64,000 bases of DNA from contig JAQGEQ010000116.1 in the NCBI GenBank assembly GCA_034620365.1, forward strand, positions 248,001-312,000, read 5' to 3'. The notes under the pieces are model-generated. The model was not told where the DNA came from. It saw only the letters and a program-made list of their open reading frames with translations, and did not search any database. Positions 26,193 to 38,600 of this stretch are shown here, piece after piece. Positions within the stretch are counted from its first letter, which is position 1. Every line of letters begins with the position of its first letter. Position numbers and translations under genes: made by a program. The stretch is from Pegea sp. RAD2-039 (lineage: Eukaryota; Chordata; Thaliacea; Salpida; Salpidae).

Positions 26193-26634
26193 TTGTTCAT
26201 TACTTTCGTTACTTTGGAAATCCGAAGAATTAAATACGACCTTATTCTGATTTTTAAAATTATTCACAACCTAATTGATCTTCAGTTTGATGACTTTTTC
26301 TCCATTAGTCCCTCCCTCAAGTTATATCAACTTAGAAGACATAAATTACATCTTAATAAGCCCACTCCACCAGCTACGTTAACCAGATTAAGTTTTTTCT
26401 CATACCGCACAATCAGTACATGGAACAATCAGCCATCAGAGATTGTCATGTCAAAATCACTTATGCTGTTCAAGAAAAAGCTGAATTGTTATAATATCGT
26501 CAACATTGCCATTTCTAAACTGTGAATTTTTCTCTTTTACAATACTATGATTCTGTGCAATTCTTCATTGCCATATGCTTTTTCGTTTACACGTCAAATA
26601 GATTTATTTATTGTAATAAATAAATAAATGAATT
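26193..26634 (+). mobile_element. LINE (CR1/L2-like) 3' end with open RT-ORF C-terminus
   Basis: Encodes 110 open codons: KYDLILIFKIIHN, LRRHKLHLNKPTPPATLTR, FFSYRTISTWNNQPSEI, LFKKKLNCYN. It ends TTTATTGTAATAAATAAATAA. The 3' UTR differs from the other family A copies (the TTAGCGAGAGGTGCTC block is absent), so this is probably a subfamily. 5'-truncated like the rest. Confidence 0.88.
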
Positions 26635-26993
26635 TTGTATCTTATAAAACCAAACAGAATTTATTAAGCATTTAAAGATTTAAAATCCTTTTTAAGATAA
26701 TTTATTTTTATTGCTTCAAATCATTTCTGAAATTATTTATGAAATATTTTGAAGTAAAATTGTTACAACTTTTAGAAATAATAAAAAAAAATTCGTTCAA
26801 AATTTGACATCGTTTCATAAAAAGAAAATATTTTTACAAATTTTTTATAAAAATATTTAACTTTAACCAAAAAATTTCTTTTAATTTAAAATTTTAAACT
26901 TATAAAAAAAATTATTTACATTTTTTAAAGAGTTTTTAAACAGATTTAATTTTTTAACAAATAAAATATAAAAATCAAATTTTGAAGATATAG

Positions 26994-27191
26994 TTAAGGG
27001 ACTTCGTAATATTGTCCAGTGTATGGGTCATATCGAACATTTCTGTAATATTGATAATCAATTTGTGGTTTTTTCACTTCTTTTGGAGGTTCTTCTGCAA
27101 AATATAACATCAAAAAAATGAAATAACTTTTATTAAATTTGAATTTATTACCAGGTTTTGTTTTTATCGCTTTTGAAGCACCACAACCCAT
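26994..27191 (-). CDS. Tiny predicted N-myristoylated/palmitoylated protein (46 aa), unknown
   Basis: Two exons, 27150-27191 and 26994-27094, joined by a GT/AG intron of 55 bp whose acceptor ATTTTGCAG is good. The product starts MGCGASKAIKTKP, a textbook Gly2 myristoylation plus Cys3 palmitoylation signal, continues EEPPKEVKKP and ends with the tyrosine-rich RNVRYDPYTGQYYEVP. It is predicted to sit on the inner face of a membrane. I do not recognise a family. The reading is supported by the intron, the lipidation motif and the unusually protein-like C-terminus in AT-rich DNA. Confidence 0.6.
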   Translation of the reverse strand: MGCGASKAIKTKPGNKFKFNKSYFIFLMLYFAEEPPKEVKKPQIDYQYYRNVRYDPYTGQYYEVP

Positions 27192-28776
27192 ATTCGGATT
27201 TTATTTCACTTCTAATAAAAAGTTATTAATTTTATTATTTAGACAGAAATTAGATGAAATTTTATTAAATTAGAATTTAAATTAAACTTTTTAACTACCG
27301 ATAAAAATAAATATATAAAATATTTTAGTTTAAACAAAATTACAGAAAATCAAAACTAAAAAAACAGAACTTTGTTTCATTAGATAGAAATAAACTTTTT
27401 ATTCTAAAACTGTTCTTTTAAAACTATCAAATTTAAAAAATAGACAAAATTTATACCTTTGAAATGTTAACAAGAAATATTTTGACTTTTTGAAATTATC
27501 TTCGAGCTAGTAGCTTTTATATTTCATTGAAAGAACTTAAGGCTTTTATTACATATTAGTTTTATTAGGTGTAACTTAGAAATGAAAATATCTTATTTCT
27601 AAGATGTAATCCTTTGAATTAAAACGTTTCTTTGTTAAAAGGACTGCTTGAAAAGGGGTTTTTAGTTGTAACAACATTATATTTAGCAAATAAAAATTAA
27701 TGAATCAGCAAACAATATTCAAACTTTAGTTCTTTGGAAGAAAAACAATTTCCAATTTATTAAATGTCGCTGAAAACTTTTATTCAATTTTATATTAGTG
27801 ATAAACAAATAGCTGAAAGTTGATGTAAATACTAACAATTTTATATTAATTAATTATTAACCCATTTCTAATATTTGATAATTATTTTATATCATTTGAA
27901 ATAATTATAAAATTATTTTCTTGAAAACTATAATTCAATAAATTTTTTTAGTATTTTTAACATCGAATGTTGAAAACCGTTTTTGATAATCTTTATTATT
28001 TTGATTATAAAAATTTTGTGATCTAAGAAATCATTTTCAGAAAAATATATTTTCAAAACTTATATGAAGTTTGAAACTATTTTCTACGGATTCTAGAATT
28101 ACGAGTTTTTAGATTCAATTTTGTGAAAATTAAATTCCTAAAAATTTGGAAGTTTTCATGAGTCTGAATAAAATTGAAATGAAAAAGAAGCAATACTTTT
28201 TCTAATTTTTACAAAATAACTTTTAAGCTAAACGAATAAATCTTCAACCAAATAAGTTTAGATGGAGTATTATGGTTCCAATTTAACTTTACACCTTTAA
28301 TGACAAAATTAACTTTATGATGATCAAATATATGTGGATTTGAAAATAATTTTTCGTGGAAATAGGTTTTATTAAAAAAGGTTTTTAATCTAAAAAATAA
28401 ACAGAATTTTTAAAACTGGAAAATTTACATTTCCAGAAAATATTTTGAAGCTTAAGGTGGCGGCGAGAAGCTTTTGTTTCAACATCTATTAACTTTAGAC
28501 CGAAGATTAGTTTTGATTAACAAATAAATGTGTTTGGATGACATTAGTATTTTAGATAAGCTGCCAACTTTGAAATTATTTCAACTAACAAGTACTTTTT
28601 GAAGCGATCAAAGTTTGATTTATTTCACAATGAAATCGTTCCACTTACAATCTCATCACTTTTTATATCAGCCACTAATCTATCAACTCAGCAGCAGCAG
28701 CAGAAACTTCTCCAAATTTCATGAATAGAAAATATTACAAAAGATAAAAACAGATTTTTACATTCCACCAGGATAT
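27192..28776. other. AT-rich spacer between the small lipidated-protein gene and the HDAC 3' end
   Basis: No coding potential or repeat was recognised. It should contain the HDAC 3' UTR just below 28776. Confidence 0.6.
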
Positions 28777-31700
28777 CTACTCTTCCATAGGAACAGGTTC
28801 CCCTACTTTTGGTGGTTCGTTTTCCGGTTTGTTGGGAATTGAAAGATGTGAGCTAATCGCCATCACCTTGACGTCATTCAACTCGCTGCTCTCTTCCGGT
28901 TTCACTTCCGGTGCAGGTTCAGGAGCCTAAAGATCGTGTGATGAAGTGACTGAAGACTTTGTGGAGGTAGAAACCTGAGTAGTATCCATCTTATCTTCGT
29001 CTTCACTAACAGCAGCAACTGTAGTTGTGGTGGTTGTGGCGGGAGTGGCGTTGCTTTCTTCGATTCTCGCTTCTGTTGTCGGGTTTGGAGTCTTGCTTTC
29101 AGCTACTGAAATATCAGGAAGTGATGAAGATCAGGAAGTGATGAAGATCAGGTAGTGATGAAGATCAGGAAGTGATGGAGATTAGGAAATGATGAAGATC
29201 AGGAAGTGATGAGGATCAGGTAGTGATGAAGATCAGGAAGTGATGAAGATCAGAAAGTGATGAGGCTTAGGAAGTGATGAGGATCAGTAAGTAATGGAGA
29301 TTAGCAAATGATGAAGATCAGGAAGTGATGAAGATCAGAAAGTGATGAGGCTCAGGAAGTGATGAGGATCAGGAAGTGATGAGTATCAGGAAGTGATGAG
29401 GATCAGGAAGTGATGAGGATCAGGAAGTGATGAAGATTAGGAAGTGATGAAGATCAGAAAGTAATGGAGATTAGGAAGTGATGAGGATCAGGAAGTGATG
29501 AAGATCAGGAAGAGATGAGGATCAGGAAGTGATGAAGATCAAGAAGTGATGAGGATCAGGAAGTGATGAGGATCAGGAAGTGATGAGGATCAGGAAGTGA
29601 TGAGGATCAGGGAGTGATGAGGATCAGGAAGTGATGAGGATCAGGAAGTGATGAAGATCAGGGAGTGATGAGGATCAGGAAGTGATGAAGATCAGGAAGT
29701 GATGAGGATCAGGAAGTGATGAGGATCAGGAAGTGATGAGGATCAGGGAGTGATGAGGATCAGGAAGTGATGAGGATCAGGAAGTGATGAAGATCAGGGA
29801 GTGATGAGGATCAGGAAGTGATGAAGATCAGGAAGTGATGAGGATCAGGAAGTGATGAAGATCAGGAAGAGATCTTACCTGATGTGGGATCACTTGTGGA
29901 AGTCTTTCCTTTCTTCACGCGGAATGTTTCTTGGTTTCTTCTTCCTCCTTCACCTTCGTCTTCAGAGTCTGAAAATTCATCACTTCGTTGGATTCTTCGA
30001 TCTTGTTGACGCACTGAAAACCAAGCTAATGACGTAGGCTGATGACGTAGGTGATAACGTACTTGTTAATCGCGTGTCAGGCTCTTCTGCTTCATCAGCT
30101 TCACATTCATCAATTGCATCTGGAGGAATTTCTGCGGAAAATAAAAATTAATCTCAAATCAAATCTGGGACCCTTGAAACGAATCTGGGACCCTTGAATC
30201 GAAACTGGGACCCTTGAAACGAATCTGGGACCCTTGAAACGAATCTGGGACCCTTGAAACGAATCTGGGACCCTTGAATCGAATCTGGAACCCTTGAAAC
30301 GAATCTGGGACCCTTGAATCAAATCTGGGGCCCTTGAAACGAATCTGGGACCCTTGAATCGAATCTGGGGTCCTTGAATCAAATCTGGGACCCTTGAATC
30401 GAATCTGGGACCCTTGAATCGAATCTGGGACCCTTGAATCAAATCTGGGACCCTTGAATCGAATCTGGGACCCTTGAATCAAATCTGTGGCCCATGAATC
30501 AAATCTGGGACCCTTCAATTGAATCTGGGACCCTTGAAACGAATCTGGGACCCTTGAATCGAAACTGGGACCCTTGAAACGAATCTGGGACCCTTGAAAC
30601 GAATCTGGGACCCTTGAAACGAATCTGGGACCCTTGAAATGACTATCAAAGTCAAACAATGAAACTAACCGGCCATTTGTACTCCGGGAACATGAGGTAA
30701 CATCCGAAGATTTTCAAAGAGTCTCTGACTGATCTTCTGAAGGTATTCTGATGAATTTTGATTGGACATATTACTGGGTGTAATATGAAGCTGAAAAAAT
30801 TGACATTTCATCAAATTAATCAACAACAACAACAACAAAATTACTTACTTTAAAATCAGGTCCAAAATATTCGAAATAATCGTTATAAGGAAGTTCTATG
30901 GAATTCAAATTGATTTAAATAAAGAAATTTATCAATTTTAACAACAAACCATTTGCTACAGGTTCATCTAAAGCTACTGCAGTCTCATAAGTCCAACACC
31001 TAGCAACGTTTCTGATAGTATAACCACCGCCACCAAGCATTAGGATTGGGACGTTAAACTTCTTGACAAACTCCAAGCATTTAGCATGACCTGGATACCA
31101 TTTCATATCAAAAAAAGTTTGATTTTTGATGAAACAAACCTTTGACAGTTAAATTGAAGCAACCTAACCGGTCACCAGCTAACGAATCAGCACCACATTG
31201 AAGTACGATGGCTGTTGGTTGATAAAACTCCATCACCTAAACAACCAACCGTTACAAGCTACCTAGCAACCAACTATTACAAACTACCTAGCAACCAACT
31301 ATTACAAACTACCTAGCAACCAACCATTACAAACCATCTAGCAACCAACCATTACAAACAATCTAGCAACCAACCATTACAAACCATCTAGCAACCAACC
31401 ATTACAAACAATCTAGCAACCAACCATTACAAACTACCTAGCAACCAACCATTACAAACCATCTAGCAACCAACCATTACAAACAATCTAGCAACCAACC
31501 ATTACAAACTACCCAGCAACCAACCATTACAAACTACCCAGCAACCAATCATTACAAACCACCCAGCAACCAACCATTACAAACTACCTAGCAACCAACC
31601 ATTACAAACCATCTAGCAACTAACCATTACAAACAATCTAGCAACCAACCATTACAAACTACCCAGCAACCAACCATTACAAACTACCCAGCAACCAATC

Positions 31701-34020
31701 ATTACAAACCACCCAGCAACCAACCATTACAAGCTACCTAGCAACCAACCATTACAAACCATCTAGCAACCAACCTTAGTAATTACAGGTTCAAATATTT
31801 GCTGATAACATTCATCATCCATTCCGTCTCGGAGAGGAAAGTTCAGAGCGTAATGTTTTCCTCTTCCTGCTCCTATGTCTCTAAGATCACCTGTTCCCGG
31901 AAAATACTCCCCATATTTATGAAAAGAAACCGTCATCACGCGATCAGTCGTATAAAAAGCTTCTTCGACGCCGTCACCATGGTGAATATCGATATCGATG
32001 TACAAGACACGTGTATGATATCTAAAGATGAATATTTAGTCATTTTTCACCACCAGGTGGCGTGTTAGTTACTTGAGAAGTTCTAGAATTGCGAGAACAA
32101 TATCATTGACGTAACAGAAACCCGAAGCTTCGGACTTTTTAGCGTGATGAAGGCCACCAGCCCAATTAATTGCGATATCAGCCATTTGTTTGTTGATCTT
32201 CACCGCGCCAGCTGCGAAAGCGAGAAGTTTATCAAAAATCGAGTTCCTGTAGCTTTCGAAGTTATATTTGATGAAGTAAACCCTCCCTACCACCCTCTAT
32301 CTACCTCTACCACCTTCTATCTACCTCTACCACCTTCTATCTACCTCTAGCACCCTCTAAAGGTTCTTGGGACAAATTAGAAGACTCACAACTAACTGGT
32401 TAGACTTCCTTTTTAATATTATTAACATTCTATGTAATTGTTCACTGTTATATGTTTTAAGGACTACTGAAATGCCATGTGTTACATCTTTTGCTTTCTA
32501 TATTTCCAACTAAATAGATGTTATTTGTGAGAATGTGTGTTAGCGAGAGGTGCTCTTTTCAGGAACCCTCCTTCGCATTTATTGTAATATATAAATGAAT
32601 TGTTTCTTCAACGAACAGAAATTAGGGAAGATTTTTAAAAGATGCCGGGTTACTAGTAGCTAACTTATCTGTTGTTAATATTTACCGATTGATCCACCGC
32701 TAGAAACTTGACAAAACTCATAAAGACCATCAAATACTGGACAGTCCTCACCAACGTTGACTATAAAACAAATTAGGTTAGAGATTGAAGTTTTATAGGA
32801 GTTGAAATGCTAACATCTTTGCATTTGCTTGGTGTAGTCGTTCATATTATCTGGTTTGATGCTTTTCAAGAACTTTACATAATCATCACTGTGATATTTT
32901 GACATTTCATCTGATGAACATTTGTAGGGTCTCTAGATAAAATTAGAAAAATTCTCAAAAATCAATAAATTTATTTTAAAATTTAAATTTGGAAACAAAA
33001 AAGTTTTTTTATAATATATTAGAATTAAGATAAATTTTAATAAACAAATAAATAAATTACAAAGTTTTCATCTTTAAAGTTGAGATATGAAAAGAAAATA
33101 TTAAAAAATTGAAATAATTTTATGATTAATATTCATGATAAATCTTTCTATTTAAATCTGAACAAGAAAAATATAAATAAGATAAAGATCAAGAAATTGT
33201 TTTTATTTACATAAATCTCCATTTTACGATAAAGTCCATAATTTAGAAGAAGATTATGAGTCATTCGGATTCTATGAGGTTTCATTGGGTGCCCCTGCCC
33301 ATAATAGTTGTTTCCAACATCAGCTGATAAAAAAAATCATTTCTAAGATTTAAATAAAAGTACAAAAATATAAAACTCAAAAGTAGTTAGAAATTGAACA
33401 AAATATTTTATAATAATTTTGAAAATAATATTTCATACAACTTCTTTAAAGTTTAATTCTAAGTTAATATAAAAAAATTTAATAAATATTAAAAAACATA
33501 TTTAGGATATAAAGAAAGAAAAGATATAAATATATAAAATGAAAAGATTGGTTTAAAAATTCTTTTTATTTTGAAAATTTAAGAAAATATTTAACATTTT
33601 GCAAATAATTTAAAAAAACTTATTTGAATATTAAAGAACAAAAAAAGCTTATTTCTAAAAAGTTAAAGAAATTCACTTTTTTCCTGATTATTATAAATTA
33701 GAAAATTAACTCTAAACATAAATTTTATTTTTTTTCAATTTTTGAAATTATAAAACTATAAAATTGCAGATTTAATGAAAATTAGAAAATTCAAATTTAT
33801 AATTAAAAAATATTTTAACTAAAAAATAAGCAAATAAAAATAAAACAAATTAGAACTATAAATGAAGAAATAAGAATTTCTTAATATCAGTCTATCTAGT
33901 TTGAATAAATTTACAAATAAGGCTTTTAATTATTTTATAAGAATAAAAAAATCATTAAAAAGACTTACGATCATAATAATAACAGACTTTTCTATTTCCA
34001 ATAGGGTTTAGGGTAGCCAT
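28777..34020 (-). CDS. HDAC1: Class I histone deacetylase (HDAC1/2)
   Basis: Zn-dependent nuclear lysine deacetylase of the Sin3/NuRD/CoREST type, 544 aa. Exons: 33969-34020, 33211-33323, 32815-32932, 32686-32760, 32073-32211, 31775-32021, 31140-31236, 30950-31090, 30849-30895, 30670-30790, 30063-30131, 29879-30013, 28975-29105, 28777-28926. Catalytic residues are present: the His-His pair in [17 protein letters not shown], the metal ligands in [15 protein letters not shown] and [12 protein letters not shown], and the catalytic Tyr in [14 protein letters not shown]. The inositol-phosphate pocket [10 protein letters not shown] is intact. The tail keeps the CK2-type [12 protein letters not shown] motif, then adds a Thr/Pro/Glu-rich extension that makes it about 60 aa longer than human HDAC1. 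Introns 6, 10 and 12 are almost entirely minisatellite (25-, 20- and 17-bp units). Intron 4 holds a LINE tail. Confidence 0.97.
29109..29878. repeat. 17-bp minisatellite filling HDAC intron 12
   Basis: About 45 copies of GATCAGGAAGTGATGAG. The array spans the intron from the donor GTAAGATC (29873-29878, minus) to a few bases before the acceptor TTTCAG. In the sense strand every unit reads TTCCTGATCCTCATCAC, a branch-point-like CTGAT within pyrimidines. Confidence 0.95.
30155..30638. repeat. 20-bp minisatellite filling HDAC intron 10
   Basis: About 24 copies of GAATCTGGGACCCTTGAAAC, nearly invariant except AAAC/AATC at the unit end. The intron is 30132-30669, so only about 30 bp at the donor side and 23 bp at the acceptor side are unique. 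The period keeps minus-strand frames open and makes long spurious ORFs. Confidence 0.97.
31245..31774. repeat. 25-bp minisatellite filling HDAC intron 6
   Basis: About 21 copies of a unit containing CTAGCAACCAACCATTACAA. In the sense strand the donor itself, AAG|GTTGGTTGCTAG, is the first unit, and the acceptor GGTTGGTTGTTTAG is a diverged last unit. Confidence 0.95.
32282..32356. repeat. 23-bp tandem repeat in HDAC intron 4
   Basis: About three copies of a unit based on CTACCACCTTCTATCTACCT, next to the LINE fragment in the same intron (32212-32685). Confidence 0.85.
32421..32600 (+). mobile_element. LINE family A 3'-end fragment in HDAC intron 4
   Basis: Matches the 3' UTR of the copy at 10605-11095: TGTAATTGTTCACTGTTATA, TGTGTTAGCGAGAGGTGCTC, then a TATAAAT tail. 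It is antisense to HDAC. Confidence 0.85.
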
Positions 34021-35640
34021 TCTACAAAAGTTTATGTAAGCAACACCTAGCCGCCGACAAGTAGATATAAGTTTCTATTTTCCAGTGTTGCCAAACAAGT
34101 AAATTTAAATTTTAGAAGATTAGAATTATTATTGAAATTTTTTTATCAGTAGGCACTAAAGACAAAACTTTTAAAAGATATTTACAAAAAGTATCGTCAT
34201 TTGTAAGTTAATTAGGATATAAAATATTAGATAATATGGTAGCTACTATTTATAAATACATTCTATAAGTACAAGATTCAAACCAAAATCAACCTAAGAT
34301 ATTTATTAGATTTTGATTTTACCGTTAAAGCATTAGAAGCAGTTTTTCTCAAACTTTTAAAACTATCTCAGATTTTAAATTTAAAAAACTAAATCTCCTT
34401 AACTCCAAAAAGCAGGAAATTTAATGGCGGTTAACTCTTTCATAAAAAAAGTTTTTTTTATTTCAATCCATATTCTTCAAATTTTGTTCTGGGCCCGTAA
34501 GTATTAAGCTAAGAAATTACAGATTTAAATTTTACTCAAATGTTAATAACTTATCCAGAAACATTTTCGAAGTAATTTCTTATTTGACAATATCTTATTT
34601 TATCATTCTAGATTTTTAAAAATTACTTTTTTTTAAATAATAAATGATTAGTTATTTTAGAAATATTATTTTTCACAAATTTTAACAAACTGTTTTTTTC
34701 TATTACACAATTATCAATTTTTATTCTTAGCAACATTATCAATTAAAATTTTATTGATTTTATTAAAAGTATAGAAAGTCAGAAATTTAGTGTTCATAAT
34801 TATTTTAATGAAATTTAAAAAAACAGGATTTAAATAATTTTTATGAATAATATCAACTTTTTTATTTGCTATCTCATAAGATTTAAAATGTTTATTTGTT
34901 AAAAGGACTTTTGACCGTTGATAGTTTAAATACAAAATATATTCATTGGATCTATAAAAAATTGTGCTTTTTATAAACCATTTATTTTTACAACAAACTG
35001 ATAAATGCTTTTTAACAAAATATTATTTATTTTGAATTGTATAAATTATTCACCAAATATTATTTTCAATAAATATTTCTTCAGCAAACTTATTTTAATT
35101 TCTCTTTTATAAAACCATTGGTTTTTTTCAATTTAAGATTTTGAAAGTTTGTCGCAACTTGAAAGTAAACTGATTCTTGATCAGCAGCTTTATACAAATC
35201 TAAGATCATTTTAAAAAGATCACTTTAATGGGGGTTTTCTCTGAAAAAGGCAATTATAACGAATTCTTATTTTATAATTTATAAAAATTGTAGATTTAAA
35301 ACCAATTATTTTAGAAGCAGATAGATAACTGTTGAAGTAGATGGTAGAAGCAAGCGACTCTCTAGCACCTTAGGCGGCCATCAAAACCAAAAGTTGGGAG
35401 AAAAGAACTCAGATTTGATCAAAAGTCGAATATTTTATTTATCTTTTCAGGAAGTGAAGTTTCATCTTTTCAAAACTACTTTGAAAGCCTTCAGAACCTT
35501 CAATCACTAACAAACCCACAAAACTTAAAACTGATTAAGATAAAATCTTTATTAACGAATTTAAAGTTTTAAAAAGCTCGACTCTTGAAGATCGAGATAA
35601 AGTCATGATAAAGAAAGATGGGCAGCAAAAAGTCTTCTGA
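34021..35640. other. Spacer between the HDAC 5' end and the WDR43 3' end
   Basis: AT-rich. The HDAC promoter should lie in 34.0-34.3 kb. No core element was recognised with confidence and no coding sequence was seen. Confidence 0.5.
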
Positions 35641-38600
35641 TTAATCTTCATCTTCCATTTCTTCATCTTCAGATTCAGCCTTTAAAAACCGAAGTTTGTT
35701 TTTAGATTTATCGAGGAAATAAACGCGCGCGACAAACCTCAGATTGTGACGTCAGTTGAGTATCGAAATCTGACAAATTTTCATCTTCATCGTTTGAATC
35801 TGAAAATCAAAATTTACTTTTATGACCATCAACCATCGACAACCACTAGCAACCATCGACAACCACTAGCAACTATCAACAACCACTAGCAACTATGAAC
35901 AACCACTAGCAACCATCAACAACCACTAGCAACCATCGACAACCACCTAGCAACTATCAACAACCACTAGCAACTATGAACAACCTAGCAACTATGAACA
36001 ACCTAGCAACTATGAACAACCACTAGCAACCATCAACAACCACTAGCAACCATCAACAACCACTAGCAACTATGAACAACCTAGCAACTATGAACAACCT
36101 AGCAACTATGAACAACCACTAGCAACCATCAACAACCACTAGCAACCATCAACAACCACTAGCAACCATCGACAACCACCTAGCAACTATCAACAACCAC
36201 TTAGCAACCATCGACAACCACTAGCAACTATCAACAACCACCTAGCAACCATCTACAACCACTAGCAACCATCGACAACCACTAGCAACCATCGACAACC
36301 ACTAGCAACCATCGACAACCACTAGCAACTATCAACAACCACCTAGCAACCATCGACAACCACTTAGCAACCATCAATAACCACCTAGCAACCATCGACA
36401 ACCACTTAGCAACCATCAACAACCACTTAGCAACCATCGACAACCACTAGCAACTATCAACAACCACCTAGCAACCATCTACAACCACTAGCAACCATCG
36501 ACAACCACTAGCAACCATCGACAACCACTAGCAACCATCGACAACCACTAGCAACTATCAACAACCACCTAGCAACCATCGACAACCACTTAGCAACCAT
36601 CAATAACCACTAGCAACTATGAACAACCACTAGCAACCATCAACAACCACTAGCAACTATGAACAACCTAGCAACTATGAACAACCTAGCAACTATGAAC
36701 AACCACTAGCAACCATCAACAACCACTAGCAACCATCAACAACCACTAGCAACCATCAACAACCACTAGCAACTATCAACAACCACTAGCAACCATCGAC
36801 AACCACTAGCAACTATCAACAACCACCTAGCAACCATCTACAACCACTAGCAACCATCGACAACCACTAGCAACCATCGACAACCACTAGCAACCATCAA
36901 CAACCACTAGCAACCATCAACAACCACTAGCAACCATCAACAACCACTAGCAACCATCAACAACCACTAGCAACCATCGACAACCACCTAGCAACCATCA
37001 ACAACCACTTAGCAACCATCGACAACCACTAGCAACTATCAACAACCACCTAGCAACCATCTACAACCACTAGCAACCATCGACAACCACTAGCAACCAT
37101 CGACAACCACTAGCAACCATCGACAACCACTAGCAACTATCAACAACCACCTAGCAACCATCGACAACCACTTAGCAACCATCAATAACCACTAGCAACT
37201 ATGAACAACCACTAGCAACCATCAACAACCACTAGCAACTATGAACAACCTAGCAACTATGAACAACCTAGCAACTATGAACAACCACTAGCAACCATCA
37301 ACAACCACTAGCAACCATCAACAACCACTAGCAACCATCAACAACCACTAGCAACTATCAACAACCACTAGCAACCATCGACAACCACTAGCAACCATCA
37401 ACAACCACTAGCAACTATGAACAACCTAGCAACTATGAACAACCACTAGCAACCACCGACAACCACTAGCAACCATCAACAACCACTAGCAACCATCAAC
37501 AACCACTAGCAACCATCAACAACCACTAGCAACTATGAACAACCTAGCAACTATGAACAACCACTAGCAACCACCGACAACCACTAGCAACTATCAACAA
37601 CCACTAGCAACCATCTACAACCACTTAGCAACCAACCTTCATCATATACGTATAAAGGTTCATCTTGTTCTCTCCTGGTTTGACTAATTGCTTGGCTCAT
37701 CACACAATCCAACTTTCCTTCGAGACGAGATAGTTGGTAGTGAGAACTTGTTCTGACAGTCATAAATTGAAAGAGATCAGATAAAATGGAGCCGATATCA
37801 GGATGCTACAGATGAAATAGGAATCAGAATTTGATTGAAGATTTATTTGTAAACTTACAGCCATCAAGAAAGCAGCGTGATACGTCAGGTGACTTCGTAA
37901 CCATTTCACAAATATCAGCGCTCTGTCAAAGATTAAGTGTCGAGAAGTTGTGATGACGTCACAAGATGAAGACTTACTTGTCAGGACCAACTTGAATCCT
38001 TTCAGATAGGACTTCAATTAGAGGTATTATGGAAGGTATCTTCAACTGGGCGACGGTCTTTTCAATCAGATCAAGGTTCCCGTGTTGAAGGACTTGCTGT
38101 AAACGAAATCGATTTGAAAGTTTGAATATCGAGTCTCAAAACTGACGTTCAAGATCCCAGAATCTTTGCTCTGTAATCCCTGTGAGAGAAGGATTGCTAA
38201 AGAGTCAGCTTTTATCTGAGGATCTTCTTTCTTCTCGACACTAATCGAAGCCAACTTCTCTTCCATCGACATCTGCATCAAAGGATCAATTAAAGATCTT
38301 TTTAAAGATGAAGACACAACTCACAATTTCAGGATTACTCTCGACTCTTCTTTTCTTGGTCATCGAAACTGAATGATTTGTTTGGCCAGGTACAACCGAC
38401 TTTACGTTGCCAGTAGTTACTGGTCGTCGAATCTACAACAACATCGATTACCACCTCAATTGTTGGCGTGGACTCCTCACTTTATCATTATCTGTTTCCT
38501 GAACGATCTTCATCTTCAAAGGATTCTGTCGGATCACACAAACCTCCGGATCTGGATGAAGACTCAGATCCTAATCACAACAAGATTAACACTTGCGGCT

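Noticed and set aside
30110..30659. Long minus-strand ORFs of 110 and 166 codons
   Set aside because: They are translations of the 20-bp array in HDAC intron 10, bounded by proper HDAC splice sites; the 60-nt super-period merely lacks stops.
31245..37632. Possible CRISPR-like arrays at 31245-31774 and 35822-37632
   Set aside because: Units are contiguous tandem copies with no unique spacers, in introns of animal genes.
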